Source of the DNA: JBDTNL01 sp039933785 | GTDB lineage: Bacteria > Acidobacteriota > Thermoanaerobaculia > Multivoradales > JAGPDF01 | Direction of reading: 5' to 3' | DNA length: 64,000 bases | Assembly (NCBI GenBank): GCA_039933785.1 | Contig: JBDTNL010000009.1 | Coordinates: 10,995-74,994, forward strand | Shown: one piece after another, positions 37,872-46,779 of the stretch | Layout: every line of letters starts with the position of its first letter | How positions within the stretch are numbered: the stretch's first letter is position 1 | Made by a program: the position numbers and the translations under genes | The notes under the pieces: generated by a model | What the model saw: only the letters and a program-made list of their open reading frames with translations | Database searches by the model: none | What the model was told of the DNA's origin: nothing

Positions 37872-39389
37872 TTACGCCGCCTTGCGACGCCAGAGCAGGT
37901 AGACGGGAATTCCCGTCAAGACGATGACCAATCCCGGCCAGCTGGTGGAGGTGCGGTAGAACAGCAGCACCAGCAGGATGGCCGAGGCAGCCAGGATGTA
38001 GAGCGCCGGGACCAGCGGATAGCCGAACGCCTTGTAGGGCCGTTCGACGTTGGGTTGCGTCCTGCGCAGCCGGAAGATGCCGGCGATGGTCAGCACATAG
38101 AAGATGAGCACCGCGAACACCACATAGTCGAGCAGCGCGCCGTACAGGTTGCCGTAGCTCACGGCGCCGGCGGCGTCGACCTTGCGCGTGCGCATGAGGA
38201 TCAGGACGCAGGCCCAGAGCCCCTGCAGGATCAGGCCCGCGGCGGGCACGCGATGGGCATTGAGCGTGCCGGTGCGCCTGAAGAAGAGGCCGTCCTTGGC
38301 CATGGCGTAGTAGACGCGCGCGCCGCTCAGAATCAGCCCGTTGTTGCAACCGAAGGTCGAGATCACGATCGCGATTGCCATGATCGTGGCGCCGACGGGG
38401 CCGAACATGTGACCGAGCGCCGCCGTCGCCACGCGATCGTCAGGAGCGTTCTGGATCTGCTGGAAGGTCAGCGTGCACATGTAGGCCACGTTGGCAAGGA
38501 TGTAGAGCGTGATCACCAGCATGGTGCCGGCGGCGAGCGAGAGCGGGATGTTGCGCTTCGGGTTCTTGACCTCGCCGGCGGTAAAGGTGATGTTGTTCCA
38601 GGCGTCAGAGGAGAATAGCGAGCCGACCTGGGAGACGCAGTAGGCGACGAAGATTCCAAAGGCACCGGCGCTCGCGATGGTGGCGGAAACGAAGGAGAGG
38701 TCCGGCTTCAGCGGCACAACGTCGCGCAGAGTCCAGAAACCGGAGAAGTTCGAGGCCATTGCCTCGGCGTTGCGGCCGAAGATGATGCCGACCACGATCA
38801 ACAACAGGAGTGACGCGGTCTTCGTGACCGTGAAGGTGTTCTGGATCATCTTCCCGAGATGGATGCCGCGGGTGTTGAGCCAGGTGATGAAGATCACCAT
38901 GACGATGCCCACCAGCTGCTGACGCGAGATGCTGATCGCGTAGCCCGAGGAGATGTCGAGCGGCGGCAGCACCCACTCCGTGGCGCCTATGCCTGGGACG
39001 AGAACGCCGAGATAGCGTGAGAACCCGACCGCCACCGCGGCGATTGTTCCGGTCTGGATGACCAGGAACAGCGTCCATCCATAGAGAAAGCCCCAAAGGG
39101 GCGAATACGCCTCGCGCAAGTAGACATACTGACCACCGGCCTGCGGCATCATCGCCGCGAGCTCACCGTAAGACAGCGCCGCGGTGATGGTCAGCAGCCC
39201 GGTGACGATCCACACCATCAACAGATTGCCGGGCGACCCCACGGTCCGCGCGATGTCGGCCGAGACGATGAAGATGCCCGAGCCGATCATCGACCCGGCG
39301 ACGATCATCGTCGAGTCGAGCAGTCCCAACTCGCGAACGAATCCGCTCGCGCCGTCCGCAGCTGCTTCACTCGCCGCTTGATTCGCCAT
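37872..39389 (-). CDS. Amino acid permease, APC superfamily (LAT/basic exchanger-like)
   Basis: Protein of 505 residues from the ATG at 39389, which has GGAGGAACG upstream. About 12 membrane segments are present, with APC signature GSMIGSGIFIVS in helix 1, GELAAMMPQAGGQYVYLREAY, SDAWNNITFTAGEVKNPKRNIP and GARVYYAMAKDGLFF. This pattern resembles the LAT-like/APA exchanger group more than the neighbouring CAT-like permease. The substrate is unknown. It heads the two-permease transcript and is divergent from PadR with a 204-base gap. Confidence 0.9.
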   Translation of the reverse strand: MANQAASEAAADGASGFVRELGLLDSTMIVAGSMIGSGIFIVSADIARTVGSPGNLLMVWIVTGLLTITAALSYGELAAMMPQAGGQYVYLREAYSPLWGFLYGWTLFLVIQTGTIAAVAVGFSRYLGVLVPGIGATEWVLPPLDISSGYAISISRQQLVGIVMVIFITWLNTRGIHLGKMIQNTFTVTKTASLLLLIVVGIIFGRNAEAMASNFSGFWTLRDVVPLKPDLSFVSATIASAGAFGIFVAYCVSQVGSLFSSDAWNNITFTAGEVKNPKRNIPLSLAAGTMLVITLYILANVAYMCTLTFQQIQNAPDDRVATAALGHMFGPVGATIMAIAIVISTFGCNNGLILSGARVYYAMAKDGLFFRRTGTLNAHRVPAAGLILQGLWACVLILMRTRKVDAAGAVSYGNLYGALLDYVVFAVLIFYVLTIAGIFRLRRTQPNVERPYKAFGYPLVPALYILAASAILLVLLFYRTSTSWPGLVIVLTGIPVYLLWRRKAA

Positions 39390-39550
39390 CCGCCGCGTTC
39401 CTCCAACCTCGATTGCGTGATTTTCCACGAGTTTAGCGGCTGCGGAGGGGCTTGGGAAGAAGATGGGGCCGAAGGGCGTCCGGCTTGGGCAGGCCGGAGG
39501 CGCTCGGTCCCCTCTCGAGGTCGCTTCGAAACATCGGCTGTACGGTCCGC

Positions 39551-39593
39551 GTATACCGAGTATGGATATAACGAGAGTCGATATACTGACCCC
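39551..39593 (+). promoter_or_regulatory. Probable PadR operator overlapping a leaderless promoter
   Basis: An inverted repeat (GTATACCGA at 39551-39559 and TCGATATAC at 39578-39586, 8 of 9 positions complementary) surrounds two further TAT/ATAT motifs. PadR proteins usually bind AT-rich palindromes of this kind. TATACT at 39583-39588 would make a -10 element only 5 bases before the ATG at 39594, and no ribosome site exists, so the mRNA may be leaderless and the repressor would cover the -10. The rest of the 204-base gap back to the permease start at 39389 shows only the permease GGAGGAACG site. Confidence 0.5.
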
Positions 39594-39935
39594 ATGGAAC
39601 CCAACGATCTGCTGCCTCTCCCTGCTCCTGTGTTCCACATCCTGGTGGCGCTCGCCGAGGGCGAACGTCACGGCTACTCGATCATGCGCGACGCCGAAGA
39701 GCGAACCCACGGGGCCCTGCGCCTGAGTCCGGGCACGCTCTACGGATCCATCCGGAGGATGCTCGAGCAGGGGCTGATCGAAGAGGTAGAGCGCCGTGCG
39801 CCGGCCGACGACGAGCGCCGTCGCTACTATCGATTGACGAAGTTCGGACGCCGCACGGCCGAGGCCGAGGCCTCTCGCCTGGCCGAGCTGCTGGGAAAGG
39901 CACGCGCCCATGGGCTCCTTACGCAACGCGGTTGA
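39594..39935 (+). CDS. PadR-family transcriptional regulator
   Basis: Protein of 113 residues. A winged helix-turn-helix covers most of it: FHILVALAEGERHGYSIMRD, then SPGTLYGSIRRMLEQGLIEE and a wing with DDERRRYYRLTKFGR. This is the small PadR type with a short C-terminal helix for dimerisation. The ATG at 39594 has no ribosome site but follows a -10-like box, suggesting leaderless translation. The last 26 bases overlap the ADOP permease start, the standard pairing in Acidobacteria; it probably represses its own operon. Confidence 0.93.
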   Translation: MEPNDLLPLPAPVFHILVALAEGERHGYSIMRDAEERTHGALRLSPGTLYGSIRRMLEQGLIEEVERRAPADDERRRYYRLTKFGRRTAEAEASRLAELLGKARAHGLLTQRG

Positions 39936-42579
39936 GCGCATTTACTCACGTCTGCTGTCGCTCTTTCCTGGCGAGTTCAGGGCCGAGTACGGCGAGGAAA
40001 TGGCCGACCTCGCGCGCGAGCGTAGTCGGCGGGAGAGGCCGCTGGGACTCCTCTTGGTCCTGCTCCTGGATGCGCTGAAGACCGCCCCTCGCGAGCACCT
40101 GATCCTGTGGTCGAGCGAGGTCCGGGTGGCCTTTCGCGGCCTCCGCCGGAGGCCGGGCTTCACTATGGTCGCGGCGGGATCGCTGGCGATCGGTTTGGGC
40201 GCGAGTGCGGCCATCTTCTGCGTCGCCGACGCGATTCTGTTGCGACCCCTGCCGATCGACCATCCGGAGCGCGTCGTTTCGTTGCGCAGTCAGTCCGAGG
40301 ATTCTCCCATCGGGGTGTCGTTCCAAAGTGTCTCCTATCCCGACTACGCGGACTTGCGGCTTCGGAGTCGATCGTTTTCTGGCCTCGTCGCCTTCCAGAC
40401 CGCGAGCGTTGCACTCGCTCCGCAGCCCGACTCGGCGGCGCGCCTGACCCTCGGCCTGCTGGTGAGCGACAACTTCTTTTCGACGCTGGGTGTCGAGCCG
40501 CGACTTGGGCGAGGGTTCCGTCCCGATGAGAACGCAGTGCCGGGCCGCGACGCCGTGGCCGTGTTGAGCGACGGCACGTGGCGGAACGCCTTCGCGGGCG
40601 ATCCCGAGATCGTGGGCAAGACCGTGCGCCTGAACGGAGTGACCTTCACGGTCGTCGGCGTGACGCCGCCGAAGTTCACCAGCATCGACCCCTTCGTGCG
40701 CCCCGCCGTTTATGTGCCCCTGATGATGGCGCCGATGGTGTCGGGTGCGGGTGGAAAACGCATGCTCGAGGCGCGAGATGCGCGGAGCCTTGCGGTCAAG
40801 GGCCGCCTCCTTCCCGGTGTGAGCCCGCGACAGGCCGAGGCCGAATCGAAGGCGATCGCCGTCGATCTCGCTCGAAGCTATCCGGCCACCAACCACGATC
40901 AATCGCTCGCGGTGCGCACCGAGCTCGCCGCCCGCATCGAGAGCTCGCCCGGCGACGCCCGCATGGTGACCTTGCTGGTGGGGCTCGTCCTGCTGGTCAT
41001 GCTCATCGCCTGCGCCAACGTGGCGAGCCTGCTGCTCAGTCGAGCCGGCACACGGAGCGCAGAGCTGGCTCTACGAACGGCGATCGGAGCGAGCCCGATG
41101 CGAGTCGTGCGTCAGCTGCTGACTGAGAGCCTGTTGCTGGCGCTCCTCGGCGCGGTCATGGGAGCAGCGGTTGCCGGCGCGGGGGTCCGACTGTTCTCGC
41201 ACATGGCACCACCGACCGATCTGCCGATCGAAGTCACGATTCGACTGGACTCTCGTGTCCTCGCCTGCGGCTTGGTACTTGCGGCCGGCAGCGTCCTCCT
41301 GTTCGGATTGATTCCGGCGCTGCGCGCGGCGCGATCGAACCTGGTTCGCGACCTCAAGAGCGGCGATGCGGGACCAGGTGCGGATGGCCGAATCCCGCGT
41401 CTGCTCGGCCGGCAGGTCCTGGTCATCGTACAGGTTGCCCTGTCCCTCACACTGCTGGTTGCCGCCGCGTCTCTATTGGGGAGCTTCCGGCGCTATCTGA
41501 GTAGCGATCCCGGATTTCGCCGCGCAGGGGTCTACATGTTGAGCTTGGACCCGACGGTCCTTCAGTACCCCGCCGATCGCGTTGCGGACTTCTACCATCA
41601 ACTTTCGGGGCGAGTCGCGACGCTTCCCGGTGTTGAAAGCGCCACGCTCTCCTACGGCGTGCCTTTTGGCGATCGCTTCGAGTTCTTGAACCTGGTGCCG
41701 CAGGGCGAAACGTTGCCCGCGGGCAAGAAAGCGTTGTCAGTGCTGGGTGCGACCGTGGACGAGCACTACTTCTCGACCCTGCTCGTGCCGATCGTTTCCG
41801 GACGCGACTTCCTGAACCAAGACACGGAACGATCGCCCCGCGTGGTCATCGTCAACCAGGAGTTCGAGCGCCGCCATTGGCCGGGCGGCTCGGCGCTCGG
41901 GAAACGCATTCGCTTGGCGGACGAAGGCGCCGGGGTGGAGGCCGAGGTCGTCGGCGTCGCGCGCACTCACCGCTACTTGTGGGTGGGAGAGACTCCGCGC
42001 GAGTTCGTTTATCTCCCGTTCGCACAGTCGAAGCGCCAGCGCATGACGCTCTTGGTCGCCACAACTGGTGATCCGGCCAGCATCGGGCCCGCCCTCCGGT
42101 CCGTGGTGCGAACGGTTGACCCCAACGTCCCGATGCTCGACGCCTCGACTATGGAGGACTTCTTCGCCATCCGTGCCGTGAATCTCTCCAACACCCTGGT
42201 CGAGGCCGTGTCCGCTATGGGTCTGGCAGGCTTCGCGCTGGCACTCGTCGGCCTGTTTGGGCTGATGAGCTCGACCGTGACGCGGCGGCTGCGCGAGATC
42301 GGAGTGCGCATGGCGATCGGCGCCACTCGTCATTCGGTGTCGAACATGGTCGTGCGCGAGGGCCTGTGGCTGGTGATGGCGGGCGTGCTGCTGGGGGTCG
42401 CGGGGGGAGCCGGCGTGCTGGTGTTGCTTACCGGACTCGTGGAAGGAACCCGGCTTGACGATCCGCTTCTGTTTCTACTGCTGCCGCTCTGCCTGGTCGC
42501 GACGGCGACTCTGGCTCTGGTGCAGCCGGCGCGTCGCGCGGCTGCGGTCGACCCGGTGGTCACTCTGCGACAGTCTTAA
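39910..42579 (+). CDS. ADOP-type ABC-transporter permease (MacB-PCD/FtsX duplicated)
   Basis: Protein of 889 residues. The N-terminal ~75 residues are a soluble ADOP-specific region. A membrane helix near residues 80-105 is followed by a MacB-type periplasmic domain (~110-340), then an FtsX triple-helix block (~355-480). A second periplasmic domain follows (~540-740) and a second FtsX block closes the protein (~760-885; LMSSTVTRRLREIGVRMAIGA). This duplicated layout defines the acidobacterial duplicated orphan permeases, which lack their own ATPase. Here too no ATPase gene is adjacent. It overlaps padR by 26 bases. The substrate is unknown. Its stop overlaps the convergent DedA stop by 3 bases. 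Confidence 0.92.
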   Translation: MGSLRNAVERIYSRLLSLFPGEFRAEYGEEMADLARERSRRERPLGLLLVLLLDALKTAPREHLILWSSEVRVAFRGLRRRPGFTMVAAGSLAIGLGASAAIFCVADAILLRPLPIDHPERVVSLRSQSEDSPIGVSFQSVSYPDYADLRLRSRSFSGLVAFQTASVALAPQPDSAARLTLGLLVSDNFFSTLGVEPRLGRGFRPDENAVPGRDAVAVLSDGTWRNAFAGDPEIVGKTVRLNGVTFTVVGVTPPKFTSIDPFVRPAVYVPLMMAPMVSGAGGKRMLEARDARSLAVKGRLLPGVSPRQAEAESKAIAVDLARSYPATNHDQSLAVRTELAARIESSPGDARMVTLLVGLVLLVMLIACANVASLLLSRAGTRSAELALRTAIGASPMRVVRQLLTESLLLALLGAVMGAAVAGAGVRLFSHMAPPTDLPIEVTIRLDSRVLACGLVLAAGSVLLFGLIPALRAARSNLVRDLKSGDAGPGADGRIPRLLGRQVLVIVQVALSLTLLVAAASLLGSFRRYLSSDPGFRRAGVYMLSLDPTVLQYPADRVADFYHQLSGRVATLPGVESATLSYGVPFGDRFEFLNLVPQGETLPAGKKALSVLGATVDEHYFSTLLVPIVSGRDFLNQDTERSPRVVIVNQEFERRHWPGGSALGKRIRLADEGAGVEAEVVGVARTHRYLWVGETPREFVYLPFAQSKRQRMTLLVATTGDPASIGPALRSVVRTVDPNVPMLDASTMEDFFAIRAVNLSNTLVEAVSAMGLAGFALALVGLFGLMSSTVTRRLREIGVRMAIGATRHSVSNMVVREGLWLVMAGVLLGVAGGAGVLVLLTGLVEGTRLDDPLLFLLLPLCLVATATLALVQPARRAAAVDPVVTLRQS

Positions 42580-43217
42580 GCTCTAGCGCGCCGCGAGCGC
42601 AGGATCTCGACGATCGCCGGCAGGATCGAAACGAAGATCACCGCCAGAATCACCAGCGAGAAGTTCTTCTGCACGAACGGCAGATTGCCGAAGAAATAGC
42701 CGGCGAGGGTGCAGACCAGGACCCAGAGCGCGCCGCCGGCGAGGCTGAAGGCGAGGAATCTCGAGTAGCGCATGCTGCCGACCCCGGCGACGAACGGCGC
42801 GAACGTCCGCACGATCGGCACGAAGCGCGCCATGACTAACGTCTTGCCGCCGTATTTCTCGTAGAACGCGTGGGTGCGATCGAGGTGCTGTTGCTTGACG
42901 AACGGCACCTTGCCGCCGCCGGCGAGCTTCGGTCCGAGCAGATAGCCGACGGCGTAGTTGACGTTGTCGCCCAGCACGGCGGCGGCGAAGAGGCCGGGGA
43001 TCAACCAGTCGAGTCGCATCGCGCCGGCTCCGGCGAAGGCCCCGGCCGCGAACAGGAGCGAGTCGCCGGGCAGGAACGGCGTGACGACCAGCCCGGTTTC
43101 GCAGAAAACGGTGAGAAACAGCAGGCCATACGTCCACGCGCCGTAGGTCTCGAGGATGGCCTTGAGATGCGTATCGAGGTGGAGGAAGAGATCCACCGCT
43201 TTGTGCAGGAGCTCCAT
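42576..43217 (-). CDS. DedA family membrane protein (SNARE-associated/VTT domain)
   Basis: Protein of 213 residues with about five hydrophobic segments. DedA hallmarks are present: FCETGLVVTPFLPGDSLLFAAG (membrane-inserted acidic motif with Pro-Gly-Asp) and FVPIVRTFAPFVAGVGSM (conserved Arg and Gly motif). Family members move phospholipids or undecaprenyl phosphate across the inner membrane and support proton-motive force homeostasis. It ends in an Arg-rich tail. It lies 16 bases after the small membrane protein on the same strand and converges on the ADOP gene. Confidence 0.92.
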   Translation of the reverse strand: MELLHKAVDLFLHLDTHLKAILETYGAWTYGLLFLTVFCETGLVVTPFLPGDSLLFAAGAFAGAGAMRLDWLIPGLFAAAVLGDNVNYAVGYLLGPKLAGGGKVPFVKQQHLDRTHAFYEKYGGKTLVMARFVPIVRTFAPFVAGVGSMRYSRFLAFSLAGGALWVLVCTLAGYFFGNLPFVQKNFSLVILAVIFVSILPAIVEILRSRRARA

Positions 43218-43233
43218 AGAGCCGGCTACGGTA

Positions 43234-43794
43234 TCACTTGGGCCAGAGCCACCCGAAGGTCCCCGCTGTCAGCAGGGCGTAGATCAGGCCGTCGAAGACC
43301 GAGAGCAGGGTGGTGCTCCAGCGGCGCCGGTACCAGATTGAAAACTGCAGGAGCGCCAGCGCATACCCGAGGAAGGCCGTGGTGCCCACGAAGCGGAAGA
43401 CTTCGAGGTATTGCGCTCCGGGAGCGAGTGCGTGGCCGGTGAGATAGGCCGCGAAGACCCCGACCACCAGCGAATACACGAACCAGAGCAGCATCGCCGA
43501 GCCCATCGCATATTGGCCCTTGGGACCAACCGTCATGGTGGCGACCGGCCCGGCGTCCATCTTGGCCTTGAACGCGGGATCCTTCATCGCCGCCATCGAG
43601 GAGGCGTGCGGAAGGCTGTAGTCGCCGGGCGGAATTTCGAACGGTCGCAGCGCCGCCATGATCTCGTCCTCCTTGGCGAGGGTCTGAAAATCGTTGGCGT
43701 GATAGCCGAGCGCCATGTGGATGATCGAGCTCGCGAGGAAGACGATAACGGCGGAGAGCGCGATCGGGAGCCAAAGCGAGAGCAGGGACACCAT
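43234..43794 (-). CDS. Conserved membrane protein of unknown function
   Basis: Protein of 186 residues following a strong AAAGGAGG site. Four membrane segments: LWLPIALSAVIVFLASSIIHM at the N-terminus, then three in the C-terminal half (LLWFVYSLVVGVFAAYL, FVGTTAFLGYALALLQF, LIYALLTAGTFGWLW). Between the first and second lies a hydrophilic loop with conserved-looking PGDYSLPHA and GPVATMTVGP. I recall similar unnamed proteins but no function. It is transcribed just before the DedA gene (16-base gap). Confidence 0.7.
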   Translation of the reverse strand: MVSLLSLWLPIALSAVIVFLASSIIHMALGYHANDFQTLAKEDEIMAALRPFEIPPGDYSLPHASSMAAMKDPAFKAKMDAGPVATMTVGPKGQYAMGSAMLLWFVYSLVVGVFAAYLTGHALAPGAQYLEVFRFVGTTAFLGYALALLQFSIWYRRRWSTTLLSVFDGLIYALLTAGTFGWLWPK

Positions 43795-43953
43795 GGGGAG
43801 CCTCCTTTTTTGCCGCGGGTTGTTGGTCGCCAGGCCCGCACTGTACCGCGAGACCTGGAGAACCGCACCTGCCGGCGCACGGCTTGACCCTCGCGTGTTG
43901 TGGCCCCCCCGATGCTCTGTGAGACTGCGAGTGCCGGTTTCCGGGGGTACGTG

Positions 43954-46689
43954 ATGGCGCGAGGACGTAGAGATTGGGATGTCTCGATGGCCGGGGTGGC
44001 ATTGTTGCTGGCCGGCTTTTTCGGTGGCGCGCCGGCTGAAGCCGAACCGCGCCTGGTGGCCGACCTCAATACGGCGCCCGGCCAGCTGCTTGTCGGCCCG
44101 GGCGGTCGAGGGTTAGAGCACGACGGCATCGAGTATTTCCCGGCCGCCGACGCCCAGCACGGAGGCGAGCTCTGGCGCTCGGACGGCAGCGCCGCCGGCA
44201 CCTATCGCTTGACCGACGTCTGCCCCGGGGTTTGCACCAGCGCCGTGGCACCGGTTTTCTACGCCAATGGGTTGGTCTATTTCACCGCGACCGATGGCGA
44301 GCGCGGTAGCGAAATCTGGCGCACCGACGGGACGCCGGGGGCCGAAGAGTTGTTCGTCGACCTCTGCCAAGGTCCGTGCAGCACGGACGCCCTAGGATTC
44401 ATCGAATGGAAGGGGACGTTTTGGTTCGTGGTCAACCCGACCGGAGCGGGCCCCGCGCTCTGGCGGACCGACGGAACTGCTGAGGGCACGCAAGTGGTTG
44501 CCGAGTTGTGTTCCGATCTGTCGATTTGCGGCCTCGATGCCAACTCGCAGACGTTCCTCGGATTGCCCGACCCTTCCGATCAAGGACTGCTCCTCACCGT
44601 CTATCGCAGCGATCTGCCGGCGATCTTCCGCACCGACGGCACCGCGACGGGAACCGTCCTCTTGCACCAGATGGCTCCGAGGAGTACGCCGCTCTTCCAG
44701 GCCGCGCCCCGGGCCGCCCGGACAGGCAACTCCGACCGGTTGTACTTTCTGGATGGCGACGTGCTCTGGGTGAGCGACGGCACGGTTGCCGGCACCCATG
44801 CCGTGCGCGACATCGCGCCCTTGGTGCAACAGGTCTACATCCAGTCGAGCAAGGTGGTCGATGGGGTCTTCTATGCGACCTTCGGCTACGGCGAGTGGCT
44901 CCGTTCGGACGGCACCGAGGGTGGCACTCAGGTGCTGGCGCAGGTCGCGCCGGCTTCGACTCCGATCCTCGCCAGCCTCGGCGGATTCGTCTATGCGGTG
45001 ACGACCGACGGTATATGGCGCACTGCGGGAACGCCCTCAACGACGACCAAGGTGGCTCCGCTTCATGGCTACGTGCTGTCAGTCCTCGAGCAGCCTCAGC
45101 GTCTCTTCATCGTGATCTATGTCGACGCTCCGGTCCTCTGGACGAGCGACGGCACCGCCGCGGGGACTCGGCCCGTGACCCGCGGGGTCGACGCGTCCCC
45201 AATCAACACCTTCAATGGCGGAATTCTGTTCGCCGGGCCCTCGAGTGCGCTCTGGAAGGTCGGCCCAGCCGGTGTGTCGGCGGAGAGGCTGCACGAGTTT
45301 CAGCCGGCCGACGGCCCCTCGGGCCCGCGTGGACAGGCGGTGGTCGGGCGGCACCTACTGATGTACTCCCAGGTCGGCCCGGGGAACACGCGGTTGATGT
45401 CCTCGGACGGCACTACCCATGGCACTGTCGAGGTTAGCTCCGCCGTACGGGAGCCCATCGACAGCCTCGACGAGCCGCGCGAGCACGATTTCACCGTGGT
45501 GGGCTCGCGCGCGTTCTTCTCCGCCAACCGCCGATTTTGGGCCACCGATGGCTCCAGGCTGGGCACTCGCGCGCTGCAGAAGCGATCGGGTGGCCTCGGT
45601 TCCGCCGTCCCGATCGCCGCGGTGGGTGATGGCTTGTTGTTCTCTGGCCATACCGGAAGCGCCGTGCACTGCGATCCGGGTGAGAGCGAGCCCTGGATGA
45701 CCGATGGAACGCGACTCGGGACGCGTCGAATCGTCGACCTCAACCCATTCCTGACGCTCGCCAACTCGCCGCCCTGCGATGACGTGACGCTCTCCTCGGA
45801 GCCGGGCCCGGGAGTGGGTCTCGGGGGCCTGGCTTTCTTCGCTGCCGACGATCTCATCCACGGGCGAGAGCTCTTCGCCACCGACGGCACAACGAGCGGA
45901 ACCCGTCTAGTCGCCGACATCAATCTCGGGCAGGTGCCCAACACGGTGACCGACCCCGACGTATCCCCGCACGCTCCGGAGGTGATCGGGTTGGGTTCGT
46001 CGCCCTCCGATTTCGCCCGCCTCGGCAGCTCGGTGCTCTTCGTGGCCGACGACGGCCGGACGGGTCGAGAGCTCTGGATCACCAATGGGCGGCGCCGTGG
46101 TACCCATCGGATTGCCGACCTCGCGCTGGGCCCGGAAAGCTCGTCGCCGCGGAGCCTCGTGACCATGGGGGGCTTGGTGTACTTCTTCGCTCGGCACGAC
46201 GGTACTGAGGCCTTGTATCGCACCGACGGCACGGGCGGAGGTACCCGGTTGGTGAGCACGCTCGAGCTCGACGGCGCGCTCTCGCTGCCCGAGACCTTGG
46301 TCGCGGTGGGCGACAAAGTGTTCTTCTCCGCCTGGAACCGATCAACCGGCAAGGAGCTCTGGACCAGCCAGGGCACGGTCGAATCCACCCGGATGGTGGT
46401 GAACCTGCGGCTGGGTGAACGTGGCTCGAGCCCGCAGAACCTGGCGGCTGCGGGTGGAGTCCTGGTCTTTGCCGCAGAAGACGGCGCGTCGGGCATGGAG
46501 CCGTGGCGAAGCGATGGCACCGCCGACGGCACGTTCCGGCTTGGCGACATCGCCGCCGGATCGGCCGCGAGCAATCCGGGCCCGTTCTCGGTCGTCGATG
46601 GCCAGGTTCTGTTCGGGGTCGACGACGGAATCCACGGTCGGGAGTTGTGGTCCATACCGCTCGCCGAGCTTGCAGACCGCCTTCGCTGA
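43954..46689 (+). CDS. Secreted ELWxxDGT-repeat protein, second copy
   Basis: Protein of 911 residues from the ATG at 43954, which has GGGGGT 6 bases before it; an upstream GTG (43900) lies outside the signal peptide. The signal peptide ends near AEAEP and is followed by LVADLNTAPGQ, which matches LLADLNATVDS at the start of the first ELWxxDGT protein. About 16 repeats of the LWxSDGTxxGT type cover the full length. Unlike the protein at 3-3479, it has no C-terminal FWFF/GALSNV modules and ends soon after the last repeat. It is probably a secreted or surface beta-propeller-like protein. It begins 160 bases from the divergent small membrane protein gene. Confidence 0.88.
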   Translation: MARGRRDWDVSMAGVALLLAGFFGGAPAEAEPRLVADLNTAPGQLLVGPGGRGLEHDGIEYFPAADAQHGGELWRSDGSAAGTYRLTDVCPGVCTSAVAPVFYANGLVYFTATDGERGSEIWRTDGTPGAEELFVDLCQGPCSTDALGFIEWKGTFWFVVNPTGAGPALWRTDGTAEGTQVVAELCSDLSICGLDANSQTFLGLPDPSDQGLLLTVYRSDLPAIFRTDGTATGTVLLHQMAPRSTPLFQAAPRAARTGNSDRLYFLDGDVLWVSDGTVAGTHAVRDIAPLVQQVYIQSSKVVDGVFYATFGYGEWLRSDGTEGGTQVLAQVAPASTPILASLGGFVYAVTTDGIWRTAGTPSTTTKVAPLHGYVLSVLEQPQRLFIVIYVDAPVLWTSDGTAAGTRPVTRGVDASPINTFNGGILFAGPSSALWKVGPAGVSAERLHEFQPADGPSGPRGQAVVGRHLLMYSQVGPGNTRLMSSDGTTHGTVEVSSAVREPIDSLDEPREHDFTVVGSRAFFSANRRFWATDGSRLGTRALQKRSGGLGSAVPIAAVGDGLLFSGHTGSAVHCDPGESEPWMTDGTRLGTRRIVDLNPFLTLANSPPCDDVTLSSEPGPGVGLGGLAFFAADDLIHGRELFATDGTTSGTRLVADINLGQVPNTVTDPDVSPHAPEVIGLGSSPSDFARLGSSVLFVADDGRTGRELWITNGRRRGTHRIADLALGPESSSPRSLVTMGGLVYFFARHDGTEALYRTDGTGGGTRLVSTLELDGALSLPETLVAVGDKVFFSAWNRSTGKELWTSQGTVESTRMVVNLRLGERGSSPQNLAAAGGVLVFAAEDGASGMEPWRSDGTADGTFRLGDIAAGSAASNPGPFSVVDGQVLFGVDDGIHGRELWSIPLAELADRLR

Positions 46690-46779
46690 GCCCAGATTGG
46701 GCCTGCTGCATTGCTTTAGCCCAGTCCCTTTGCAAGACTGCGGCGAACCGCAACAGTCCCTATTCGCTCGGGAGGACAG

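Noticed and set aside
45300..46655. 451-residue minus-strand frame opposite the second ELWxxDGT gene
   Set aside because: Antisense translation of regular repeats, which creates periodic open frames; no independent support.
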